Origin: Pristionchus mayeri
Taxonomy: Eukaryota; Nematoda; Chromadorea; Rhabditida; Neodiplogasteridae
Reading direction: 5' to 3'
DNA: 64,000 nucleotides
NCBI GenBank assembly: GCA_036245805.1
Contig: BTRK01000006.1
Coordinates: forward strand, 31,252,901-31,316,900
The notes below the pieces were generated by a model. The model worked only from the letters and a program-made list of their open reading frames with translations, had not been told where the DNA came from and searched no databases. Below are positions 11,656 through 22,379 of the stretch, one piece after another; positions within the stretch are counted from its first letter, which is position 1; each line of letters starts with the position of its first letter. Both the position numbers and the translations under genes were made by a program.

Positions 11656-12707
11656 TAAATCGAAAGAAATATCTTGAAAGTCCCTGACCATCACCCATCG
11701 CCATGTGGTTTTATTCGCAAAAAGCATACCATGGTATGAAAAAAAACAACGCATTGCAGTTGGAAATAAATTGAATGAATTCGGTAGTGAATGCGAGTGC
11801 ATGGTGACCCGTCGTACCCAGGATGAAGAAGAAAACCAAGACCAAACACTCGCTGCAATCTACGTAAATTAAAAAATATTATCAACAAACAAACACAATA
11901 ACAAATTATGTCAAACTGACCAAAAGCAAAGAGACGAGATTAAGAAACATGAAATATCATAGTTAGGGAACGAGTTGATAATTAAATTTAGCAGGTGAGA
12001 CAAGGTAATAAATGGAAAGGGGGTATCGAATACGTAGAAACGATTTTTGCACTATGAAGCACCAATAGATATAATCACATGACAGTACATATAAAACGAT
12101 GGGACTAAATCAATAAACAATTGTTGGGGAGCGACTACGGTATCGAGACAATCTGTGAATAGGGGCGCTCTGTACAATCGAAAGAAGGAACAAGAAAATT
12201 AAGAATTGATATTTGATGTGCGGTTTCTGACGAGTTGGTACAAACAATCGGGTCATTGCACATGTCTTGATAGGGAGAAATTGAGCAACTCAGGAGTGAC
12301 ATCTGTGAAACATAGGTAAAGCAATTTGCATACAAAAATTAAAGGCAGGCATCGGGTAAGGTGGGATGTATGAGGGAAATCGATTAGTAAAACGACAAAC
12401 GATTGGGGGGCATAAATATCAATAGTAGATAAAGGATGAGTATTGGATATCAACAATCACATCGAGTTTAAATAATTTGGCGAGTAAATAGAATACATAG
12501 GACAGGTAAATAAGGGGACCACAAACAGGAAAATTCAGTACTTAGGTGTGTAATCACAAATCTGTAAAAATAAACAAACAAACGTACGCGAATAAACTTA
12601 CAATATAAACTTGCTCATACTACCGTAGAAAGGATTATATAGAACATGTCAATAAGTGGGTGATCCAATTTCTCTGGCAGGAGATGGATAACCGGATTGA
12701 TCTCATT
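11656..12707. other. intergenic, 3' flank of a minus-strand gene
   Basis: AT-rich sequence without a supported exon. It follows the stop codon of the Pro/Ser-rich gene on the minus strand and probably includes its 3' untranslated region. Confidence 0.5.
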
Positions 12708-14573
12708 CTAGAATCTGCCGGCAAAGGGGCGAAACTCCGGCCAGGGGAAAGGAGACGAATTGTGGTGGTTGTGAGAGGCAGCACTTCTCGGTGCCCTGGG
12801 GGCATAACGAGTAATGGGGGGAGCAGCCTCCTCCCAGGGAGAAGGAGCACGAGGACGAGCGGAAGCGGGAGGGGGAGGGAAGAGATACGAATGATCTCCT
12901 CCGTAGGGGAAAGAGACACGCTGACGAGGAAGAGTCATTGATCCATCCGATACATCGAAGAAGCGAGTGCACTCAAAGGAAAGCAGTCAGCACGCACTAC
13001 CATACATTACCACATACATTACAAAAAACAATGATTCACAAGAGCTCGACGAAAAAGTATTTTGCACGTTTTGAATATTTACGCTGTGTATCTGTCTCAT
13101 CAACAGCTCTCCAAAGTGATGCACTTAGACTTCCCGCTCCCCTCCTCCCTACCTGTCCGATGGGAGGCGAGTTGGGCGGGAGCATTCCACCGAGTGAGAC
13201 CGGAAGGGGTGGAGTACCTTCTCCTCCCTGATAAGCAGCAGCAAAATACTGCTCCGTGCCACTGCTACGATACGCATGGGGCACCGAGTACTCACCGTAC
13301 TGCAATATTATGAGTAATACTATCTTTTTCTCCATATCATCAATATTTTCTACGCGAATGCACTCACATTGAACCAGTTGTGTGAGGTGGGTCCGGAAGT
13401 GGAAGGTGGGCTCATAAGGGAGGAATGAGGGGGAGGAGGAGGGAGAGGCTGGGCACGCCACAACACCTCCTCAGAAGCAGCAGTGGGACTGAAGACACCC
13501 GACGGAGCAGCCTCAACAAGATATGCTTCATGGGTTAGTGATGTGGAATCGAAAAGAGACTTGTTCAAAGTAGCATCGAGTTTAAACTGTTTAAACTTGA
13601 AATCAATTGTAAACCCAGTCTAGTTGGTACTTCTTATTTTTTTACCTGGGCGGAACTTCGATGACGGCCCGCAGCAGGCTTGTACATGTCGGGGAAGAGA
13701 GGGCGAGGCGAGGCTCCGCCCACTATTCCACTCAACTGCGACGATTCTTGTGGCTGCTGCAGCTGCTTCCCGTAAGGAGATGGAGGGCCTTCAACATATC
13801 ACAATAGTTTTATCCATAGTCCTCTAAACGTACCGAAGCCGGGTGAAGATGGCATCAAGTGGGAGAAGAGCGAGGACGGAAGAGTCGGAGTGAGACCGGC
13901 CGAATGGTGCACGTGATTGGTGTGGCCAGAGTGTCTGCTTCCTCCTCCACTACCATTCTCCTCCTTGATATGCTGATACTGATGAGGGTGATTGGTGCCA
14001 GGGAAGAAGTTTCCTCCATCGGGTCTCACCAATGGCGCCGGAATCGGACCTGTAGAGAAAAGGGAAACGAAAGTCTCAAGGAAGAAGGGTAGTATGAAAA
14101 TAGTACCTTTACTTGGTCGCCATGGCTTGCGAAGACTGCCATGAATGACGGAGTGTTGCTGCTGGGAAGGAAGAGGAGGGGAGAGGGAGAATGAGGGAGA
14201 GCCAGCCCCCGAGGAGATGGAAGAGTAAGAGGTACCCGATCTGATAATGGATTACTCTTCCCCTCTTCATTCACCAATCGTGCCTCGATCCGACAGTTCC
14301 TCCTCTTTTCCCATCCATCGTCAACTTCTCGGTGGCTGCTTCGAGACCCTCCGTGTTCCACATCCCAGAGCAAGTCGAACCAGCAGAAGACGTCGCATCC
14401 CAATTGGCACGAACCTATAATCAAACAATAAATCATTGCCCCATTTTGTGAATGATTTTTTACAAATATTTGCAAGGACATCAACTCACACAGATGACCG
14501 ATAACACAACATTACTTACGTCGCGCAAGGTGGCGCAGTTGTTGTGAGCCAGGAATGCTAATGCGATGATCAT
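12708..14573 (-). CDS. Pro/Ser/His-rich low-complexity protein, family not recognised
   Basis: Exons on the minus strand: 14520-14573, 14326-14414 (donor uncertain), 14107-14240, 13834-14049, 13646-13788, 13368-13595, 13153-13299 and 12708-12971. All but one junction agree in phase, giving about 424 residues. The obvious donor for exon 2 (gtgaat after 14275) would create a TGA at the join, so an earlier donor near 14325 is proposed. After a short hydrophobic start, nearly all of the protein is disordered in composition: SQQQHS, HPHQYQHIKEEN, QLQQPQESSQ, LPPPPPHSS and PRAPSPWEEAAPP. Such tails are common in nuclear regulators, but no folded domain is visible and no function is assigned. The first exon could be internal, with more exons upstream. 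Confidence 0.7.
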
Positions 14574-14958
14574 AAGTTTACTAATTGTTTTACTAATAAA
14601 ATGTCTTTTCCGAGATGTTTTTTTCACCCGATTATGTTATGGAAGAGCGCAATAATATACAAAAATGCGAAAAATTAATAATACCCCCAAGGGGCAGAAA
14701 GGATCCACGGCTCTGGACAGATCACGTCCTTGAATTACTGTACAAATTTAAAAAGTGCACATTTTACTACGGTACAGTCCCTGCGTTTTGTAAAAATGCA
14801 AAATAGGGCCTGAAATTACAGTAATAATGAACAAATCTCCTTTGCATTACGGTAGCTTCGAGACAGCAGTTAAGGGAGCCGGGATTTTCGTGCTCAGGGT
14901 TCGAAAGCCTAGGGTGAACTTGGTTCCATTTTGGGGGTGGACGTTTTGCCAATCAAAT

Positions 14959-15063
14959 TTAAAGCAAAACGAACACCCCAGAAGTGAAAATAATATTATA
15001 CCGTGGCACGAACACCCACGGTAAAAGACTATTTTCACTTCTGGGATGTTCGTTTTGCTTTAA
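14959..15063. mobile_element. 105-base TTAA foldback MITE, copy 1
   Basis: TTAAAGCAAAACGAAC at the left and its inverted form at the right enclose two arms with CCCAGAAGTGAAAAT, turning over around 15003-15020. TTAA is present at each end. A near-identical copy in the opposite orientation is at 60310-60414, also inside a hAT copy. Confidence 0.85.
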
Positions 15064-16580
15064 AACGCGTTCTCCGTAAGAACGCAGGGAAAGGGTTAGA
15101 TAGTGGCACAACTCCGGCAAAATGATCGCCCAGGGCTCAAACTTTCAGGATATGATCACTAGGCATCATTAATCTTTCCACCGGAAGTTGGTGTCGAAAT
15201 TTCGATTTTGATCTACAAAAATCGATAATTTCAGATTTTGGATTTCGGCATCGTGTTATACATCATTCGAAAGAGCTCAAAAAGTTATTCTAAAATCCAT
15301 ATTTTCGCCAAAAATAATTTATTCTGACGCAAGAAATACATTCAAATATGCAATTTTTCGCAACTTTGCTTAATGGCAGGCGTATCAACCCATCTCAAAG
15401 TTGCGCCCACCCTCCAGTTCCGATATATATCGTAACATATCCATCCAGTAATAGGTTTATTTTATAAAATTAGCATATTTTCAGTGCCAAATTGCCTTCC
15501 ATGCTGTCCGAATGGTGACGACTCCATGAACTTTTTCACTTGATTGCCCCATTTCTTCAGTTTTTGAGGTAAATTTGGTGCATTTTTCACTTTAAACTTT
15601 ATATATATTGTGTTCAAACATTTTTGGAACTTTTTAGCACTCTATGAAAAAATTTAAAAATTTCGATTTTTTCAACCCATGAAATCTCGATTTTTTAAAA
15701 GTTCGAAAATATATCCATATTATAATTTAAAATCTCTTTACTCCAGGTATGTGAACTATTTCTGGCAGTTTGGAACTTTTTTTCACTGAATACGCACCAA
15801 AACTTATTTTCGAGTTTTTCAGCGGCTAAAATTAGGATGCAACTCAGATTTTTACCAATTCGAAGTATTTTCAGATGCAATATTGCATTTTTTCAAGTTT
15901 AGCTGACGCATACATTAATTTTAGATGATAATATTGATATATTTTGGAACTTTAAAAAAATCGAGATTTCATGGGTCGAAAAATCGAAATTTTTAAATTT
16001 TCTCATAGAGCGCTAAAAAGTTTCAAAAATGTTTGCACGCAATATATATGATGTTTAAAGTGCAAAATTCACCAAATTTCCCTCAAAAACTGAAAAAATT
16101 GGGCAATCAAGTGAAAAAGGTCACGAAGTCATCACCATTCGGTCGGCATGGAAGGCAATTTGGCACTGAAAATATGCAAATTTTATAAAATAAACCTATT
16201 ACTGGATGGATATGTTACGATATATATCGGAACTGGAGGGTGGGCGCAACTTTGAGATGGGTAGATACGCCTACCATTAAGTAAAGTAGCGAAAAATTGC
16301 ACATTTGAATGTATTTCTTGCGTCAGAATAAATTATTTTTGGCGAAAGTATGGATTTTAACATAACTTTTTGCGCTCTTTCGAATGATGTATAACACGAT
16401 GCCGAAATCCAAAATTTGAAATTATCGATTTTTGTAGATCAAAATCGAAATTTCGACATCAACTTCCGGTGAAAAGATTAGTGATGCCTAGTGATCATAT
16501 CCTGAAAGTTTGAGCCTTGGGCGATCATTTTGCCGGAGTTGTGCCATACCCCCTGCAGTCTTATGGAGAATGCGTTTTAA
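15060..16580. mobile_element. 1.5-kb palindromic element with TTAA ends
   Basis: Begins TTAAAACGCGTTCTCC and ends GGAGAATGCGTTTTAA. The arms pair along their length (ggcacaactccggcaaaatg inward from each side) and turn over near 15880-15920. It shares its left TTAA with the 105-base MITE, so the two were inserted side by side. A single diverged arm is at 1281-1860. Confidence 0.85.
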
Positions 16581-16644
16581 ATTTGGTTGGCAAAACGTAC
16601 ACCCCCAAAATGGAACCAAGTTCACTCTAGGCTTTCGAACCCTG

Positions 16645-16903
16645 TTCGTGCTGCAACATTTCACACTTTCTATTTTTATTTTGATTTCGAAGGGAAAATC
16701 GCTCTGAACGGAGTGTCGGAAAAAATCATGCCGTGAAGATCAGGTTGAAGTTGCCTGATTCCGCGCTCGCTTACTTTTTCTTTCATACATGCGACGCCCA
16801 GGAAACGCGTACATCCTAGGGATTAGGATTTCTTACTCGTCTGGTAACTTAATTATTGGACACCGTAGGAGTTCTTATTGTGCTCGCCAATTCATTTCGT
16901 GTG
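16645..16903. other. short intergenic gap
   Basis: Lies between the hAT duplication and the proposed last exon of the RBM7-like gene. Nothing else is seen. Confidence 0.4.
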
Positions 16904-18496
16904 TCACCTCAGAGACTAAAGAGAATATCGATCGGTATTTCAGTTATATTTTCAAGCAGATGAAATTACTCTTCTCGGGCGATCGAATCCTTTTCCTTCC
17001 GTTCTTCCTACTCCACTTCAAGGCAGAAACTATACTCGACAAGGCTTCGATAGTTGTGATCAAACCGATTCCTATACTTGACACATTCGAGATTGATGCA
17101 ACATGCTTAATTTCATTTGCGTGGATATCCGAGTGCTCACCTTCTTGTCTGGCGCATAGTAGTTGTTCTTGTGGTGGTGGTCGTCGGAGTGGTCGGAGTG
17201 GCCATCAGACGAAGTCACCGTCATCGAGTGTTCCTTCGCAGTCGTCTCCATCGACGAAGACGTCGTCGGGTACATGGCAGACACGGGCATAAGTACAGCA
17301 TGCGTCGATTCACTGCAATATTTCCAATTCCTACAATGTCCATGTTCAAGCGTTCTCAGCTATTCACCGGTATACATCAATGATAATCCCCGTTGTGGTG
17401 CGCCCAGCATAGGTGGGCGGGGGTTGAAGCTGGAAATCGAAAACCGGGGGTGTTCAGGGTCAGAAAGGGGGGGGGGGGTGATCGTAAATGTTCGTTTTGT
17501 GACAAAATTTTCCAAAAACCGGGGGTGTCAACTCCGAAAACCGGGGGTGTTTCACAGCTGGCTTCGATGGTGCCCACCTATGGCGCCCAGTAATGGGCTG
17601 ATGGATGCGGCTCCACCCACCCTCACCCTTACTGTGGAAAGGCATGGATCATGGTCTCAACTATATTACACGACCTAAACAAGATATCCAATCTAAAGGT
17701 AGGGAGCGGCGTGAGCAAAGGGTGGGGGAGTGTGACTAGCATCATGCAAACACGAAATGCTAAACGGCTGTCTCTATCTTTTATTCTCCGTCTATTAGAC
17801 CCATAGATGTCCAGCGGTAACGAAGGGGGGTGACTTCCTGTGCCCCACGGCGGTTAGAATTCTTAGTGACAGCCCGACATTGGCAACAATGGCACGCAGC
17901 GAGTTGCTTATCGAGATTAAATTCCAATTCAAAGCGTCAGGACTTAGATGCCTGAGTTGCCGTGATATTTGCAATCGCATTTTGGACCATGACCACCGAT
18001 ACATCTTACGCACTGCGCCAAATTAGGGGCACTGGGCGATCGGGCGGCTTTACCCCTCCTTCTATCATCACAGCTGACCCATTTCCAGGCGTCGAACACT
18101 TATTTCAATGGGTTCCTTGGGTATTCAATGATTGCTTTTTCTCCTCACCGGAGGGGTCGCAGACTGATTGGTTTCCCGTTGAGTTCGACGCCCTGCAGAG
18201 TGCTCATGGCCGTGAGCACAGAATCAACGTAGCGGAAGACGATGAGGCAATGCTGAGGGGTTCCGTCCGCGTACTCCTTGAAGATGAGCTTCTCGATCGG
18301 GCCAATCTGCAAGTTAACTTCTGTCGAGTTGTCTGCAATTAACTTATTTTCGGAAGAATTCTAAAGACAAAGTTGATAGACAGAGACGAAAATAACCAAC
18401 CTTGGAGAAGAGAGAGTAGAGCTGGTCATCAGTGACGCTACGCTCAAGCATCCATACGTAGATTGTACGCTCCCGACGATCAAAGTGGTTGTCCAT
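16904..18496 (-). CDS. RBM7-like single-RRM protein
   Basis: Exons on the minus strand: 18401-18496, 18149-18306, 17141-17312 and a tentative 12-base last exon 16904-16915, about 145 residues. Phases agree at every join. The ATG lies one base after a ttctag acceptor, as for trans-splicing. Residues 11-85 form one RRM. RNP2 is TIYVWML. The C-terminal half, VDSVLTAMSTLQGVELNGKP, matches the human RBM7 pattern SVPYAMNLLNGIKLYGRP. The tail is Ser/His/Asp-rich (SDGHSDHSDDHHHKN). RBM7 is the RNA-binding part of the nuclear exosome targeting complex in animals, and the same role is inferred. RNP1 is degenerate (HCLIVFRY), so RNA contacts may differ. The third intron spans 836 bases. Confidence 0.65.
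17313..18148. other. large intron of the RBM7-like gene
   Basis: Contains three copies of a CCGGGGGTGT motif (17441-17550), an inverted pair around GCGCCCAGCATAGGTGGGC (17400 and 17575), and a higher-complexity block at 17800-18010. I could not identify that block as a gene or RNA. Confidence 0.45.
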
Positions 18497-19305
18497 CCTA
18501 GAACTGGAAAATATGAACAAGCGTAGGCTATTGAACTTATAATATTTACACCAACAAACTTCGGTGCAGAGGGAGTCGATGCAAGGGAGCGGGATGCAAT
18601 TGGGGAGTGAGATCACTTGGGCAAGTCCCGTGAGGACAGGACAAGAGTTGGGCAACTATAAAAATATTGATTATACTAACCATACGCACATAAATTGAAA
18701 ACGGAAAAAACAGCAACATAGGCTATTTGAAAAATGGGAAATGCGAGCGAAAACGAGAGAGGTGCTCACGCGCGGTAGATCAGTAGAATGATTATGATTA
18801 TGGTCGATGAACTTTCTGAAGTTACGGTAGTGTCTACACGAGACATGGAAGCACGGAAATGCACGGACTGCAATAAAATGCAGTCCGTGCATTCCAAGGC
18901 CTTGGCCAAGGCACATCATTTTAAATTAATTTACTAATATTTAATTAATTACCAAAATTTTACTAACTAGAAGAGAAGGTCGCATAACCTAACTATACAT
19001 TTGTTTAATACATGACAATTCAATTATAATTAGTTTGTGATAGGTTACCGTAATAACTTAATGGCGGGAATTTTGTGCTCAAAATTTCGATCAAAAGCGC
19101 ACCTTCAAAAATTTTCAAAATCAAAATCAAATTGAATCAAAATGTTTTACCGCGATTTTTACCACTAATTAGCGCCGTTCTAATTTAGTATATTTGCATG
19201 GAATTTCTTTACAAATTATTGTTTTATTGTTCTGAACAAGTACGCTTAATTCTCGCGCACGGATCTCTTCGAATAATGGCTCGTAACATAAATAGTTGAA
19301 GATCG
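18497..19305. promoter_or_regulatory. shared upstream region of two divergent RNA-binding genes
   Basis: About 0.8 kb separates the start of the RBM7-like gene (minus) from the start of the RRM-Tudor gene (plus). It is AT-rich around 18910-19000 and holds a perfect hairpin at 18861-18890. It is the only room for promoters of both genes, so a bidirectional promoter is inferred. No motif was identified. Confidence 0.4.
18861..18890. repeat. perfect 12-base-pair hairpin
   Basis: GCACGGACTGCA and its exact reverse complement are separated by six bases (ATAAAA). It stands alone and is not part of a larger palindrome. It could be a structured RNA element, a protein-binding palindrome or a tiny mobile-element relic. 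Confidence 0.7.
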
Positions 19306-21558
19306 ATGTTCGAGTCTCGCCCCACCTCTGGTCTCCGCGTCGATCCTGAGATTGAAAAGAAGCACCTGCTCGAGAAGCAGTTCCACGTAAAGAACATCCC
19401 TGCTGAATTCGACGAGGCAAATTCCTGCATCATATTATAATATGTTATTTTACAAATCTATAAAGAAAAAGAGCTTCGCTGGACGTGTTGTGACTCGATT
19501 TTTTGTTTTTATTGACGTCTTTCAGTGGAAGGTGTTTCATGCTTTCCGTGAGTTCGGACTTGTCGATGACATTCGCCTGCCACCTGTAAATCAGGGGTCC
19601 CGCTTCCGCTACGGGTATGTATGTTTACAGGCCTCAGTTTGGAACCCTGACTAGTCTCTTTGAATTGCTCTTAGATTCGTCACGATGTGCACGTATGAGG
19701 ACGCGGATAAGGTTCGCGCTGGGATCTGCGACGGCTCACTCAAGGCAATCGAGGGAGTGGTCTTCAAGGCATGTCACTTTTTCGTTATGCGTCTACCAAC
19801 ACAATTTCATTTCTGTTCAGGTCGAGGATGTTAATATCAACAACATGCGAAACAGCTTCGATAACAAGGAGAATGCGCGCAGTGGCCGCGGATTCAGTAC
19901 TAATCGGTAAGTTATTATTTATTTTAACACATGCGCAAATATAATGTTGATTTGTTTCCGCTATTCGAACCGCGCCCCTTTCGGAAACACGAAGACGAAC
20001 AATTCGGTGAATCCTCCCAAGCAGGAGACTCCTAAGGTGAGAAGGACAAATGTTCTTTGCAATTCTGTTGACATTCAGCCTCTTTTCGCCCAGACGATTT
20101 CCGCTGGTCGTCTTCCCGTGCTCAATGATGTGCAGGTGAACTATGACAGAATTAATGCAACTCTTCCAACACTGATTTTGATTAATTTGACTTTTATTAC
20201 TGCAAGGTTGTCATGGCGCCGATGCCATCGAATACGCCTGCACAGCCATTCACCTTTTTCGTCAAGGAAAAGAACAAATCGAAGGATAACAGGTAGTATA
20301 CATCGACTGTTGCTATTTGAGACTCGTCTCGTATTCGTGTATTCCGTGCGAAAAAAAAGATGTCACAGCATTCGTGAAGAAAAGTAGTATTGTAAATTGT
20401 TTGGAAATGTGAGTGTAAGCAATTCGGTCTGCGGTCATCTAGTTATTCGATACGTTATCTTTATTGTTTCGCTGTCAGGTTCCTGCAGATGTCGTATCGC
20501 ATGCTGGAGGTGGTCAAGCAGCCCCCTCTCTCTCCCGAGATCGCTAAGGTGGGTTTGTCAAATACTGTGCATGGTGGGATCCACTTGAATGTTTTTCTAT
20601 GAACATTGCGTAGCATCTAAATTGAATGTCTCGTGTTGTAGACCCTCGCATGTGCCATCGTCATTTATGAGCAGCGACCACTACGCGCTGCTCTCATCCG
20701 CAACTCGCCAGGTACGGTGGCTACATTACATGACATTTTGTAAATTCTAATTCTTAATTTGTACAATTTTCTAGATGAGCCACCGCGCATGGCCTACCTT
20801 GTGGATGAAGGCAAGGAGGTATGTTTAAATACTTTTATCTTTTTGAAATCTATATCTGATCTAATTCAGATCGCGTTTCTGCCTCATGCAGCATGGGCCA
20901 TGCCCTCTGACATTGCTATTGTACCTGCTATGGTAAGCAGCGTGTGTGTGGTGTTTATTTCTCATTCAGGAGCTAGTTTTGAATATGCGTTTGGTAGGTG
21001 TGCGAGTGCGCCTTTGCGGGGACGGAACTCGTGCCGGGCCAGGAAGGAACTATTCCATCAATGCGCCACGTCCTCGAGCAGGTCCAGTAACAATTAAGGC
21101 AGTGAGATGATGTGGCAATTCATTGTTTGTAGATAACAACGAAGGCAATTCTTCGTCTCCACACCATCTTCCTGGAGGGCAGAGTAAACATGGTCACGGC
21201 AAGATCATTCTTCAGTAAGGATTCAGACCATTCCGTTTCCTTATGTCATCATTACTCTTACTCGTTTCAGTGCTTCCTGATGGAAAATGCGAGGAGGCGG
21301 ATTTGGTAGATGGCCTGGTGAAGAAGGGTGTATTTAGGTGAGGAATTGGAACGATTGGGCAATCGATTGGTGAATTGATTGCTTGTAGATTTAATTCATC
21401 CTCGGTGCTGCCTCGTCTGTATTCGCGCGAGGACATGTTCTCCATTAGAATGGAGTGCAAGGAGGTGCGAAGGATATCCTACAATTTGAATAACGAATAT
21501 TTTGCAGCTTCCTCTCGATGATACTATTGCCCGTGAGTTCGAGGCGCTCAAGGTCTAG
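19306..21558 (+). CDS. RRM plus Tudor-domain protein
   Basis: Sixteen exons, about 392 residues: 19306-19416, 19526-19614, 19675-19768, 19821-19906, 19973-20036 (edge uncertain), 20094-20135, 20207-20292, 20479-20548, 20642-20711, 20775-20818, 20870-20932, 20998-21081, 21133-21214, 21271-21337, 21389-21464 and 21508-21558. Residues 25-95 form an RRM (FHVKNIPAEFDEWKVFHAFR). A disordered linker with NKENARSGRG follows. From about residue 215 comes a Tudor-type fold with LRAALIR, MAYLVDEGKE and a later CECAFAGTELVPG block, the usual extended-Tudor order. Animal RRM-Tudor proteins such as TDRD10 suggest germ-granule or small-RNA work, which is inference. Introns 1 and 3 begin with GC, and the fourth intron has no AG before the resumed frame. 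Confidence 0.75.
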
Positions 21559-22379
21559 AAGGCTTCGCGACTGGATCATCTCAATTCACCCCCCCCCCCA
21601 TTTGATTTATTTATATAACGATTTATATTCATATTGTGACTGATTCTCCTATTTCATATCTCGACTCCCCATTGGTGAAATCTCGATCTCTGTTGAATGA
21701 ACTCAGTTGTATCCGTTTCCTCTTCTATATTTACCTGTTTCGCTTTGGATGGATCGGATCGTTCTTACTCTGAGATTTACAAACCTTGTGAATCGTAAAC
21801 GAATAAATCATTTTGTGGTATGAGAAATTGTGATTTATCTTGGTTCTGAAGTCCTGACAGCTGTCTACATTTGAATGTAAAGAATGCCGCCCATCTATTG
21901 CATCCTGATTTTTTAAAGGTTCCATTATTCCTATTTTCCCTCTTGGCTATCGATTGGGTGGGGAACGATCGTAAAGAAGCGAGAAGTATAGGGCGTGGGT
22001 AGATCAAGAGGGAAGGAAGGGGCGCGTCGCTCTCTCCCCCCATCTCCTCCCGCTTATCCACACAGCCAGTGCACTCGATACCATTAAGATTTAAGATTGC
22101 TCTCTGTCCAACATTTGTGTATTATTATTTGTTAAATGTGTCCCTTAGATTCAACCGGTGTTTGTCATATTGTATTTGAATTTGTCTAGTTTCTATGATT
22201 TTCAGTGTCAGGTACTATGTTTCTCTTTTTGGGCAGTGAGTGCCGTTGCTTTATTTCTATTTGATTATATGATGTAATTTCTCGAGTGCAGGTCGGGTTT
22301 GCCTCGTGCGATCGAGCCGATTCGTGGAAGCTTGGATCTGTGGTCTCCTGAACTCATTGACTCGTGAACGCCACCAAGG
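21559..22379. other. 3' flank of RRM-Tudor gene and 5' leader of the STAR gene
   Basis: AATAAA near 21801 may serve as the poly(A) signal of the upstream gene. A good acceptor (tcgagtgcag) ends at 22291, and the next 88 bases lead to the STAR gene ATG, so this may be a spliced-leader acceptor. The same segment could alternatively be an extra last exon of the RRM-Tudor gene: joined to the donor at 21337 it reads SGLPRAIEPIRGSLDLW and then stops. A run of C lies near 21590. Confidence 0.4.

Larger units (their letters stand above)
14895..16644. mobile_element. hAT-type foldback element with nested insertions
   Basis: The ends are CAGGGTTCGAAAGCC and the inverted GGCTTTCGAACCCTG. The flanks carry a perfect 8-base duplication, TTCGTGCT, at 14887-14894 and 16645-16652. 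CAG...CTG termini with 8-base duplications are diagnostic of hAT elements. The hAT outer body is only about 60 bases per side. Between them lie two TTAA-class elements inserted in tandem (14959-15063 and 15060-16580). The same hAT family occurs at 59877-60478. Confidence 0.9.
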
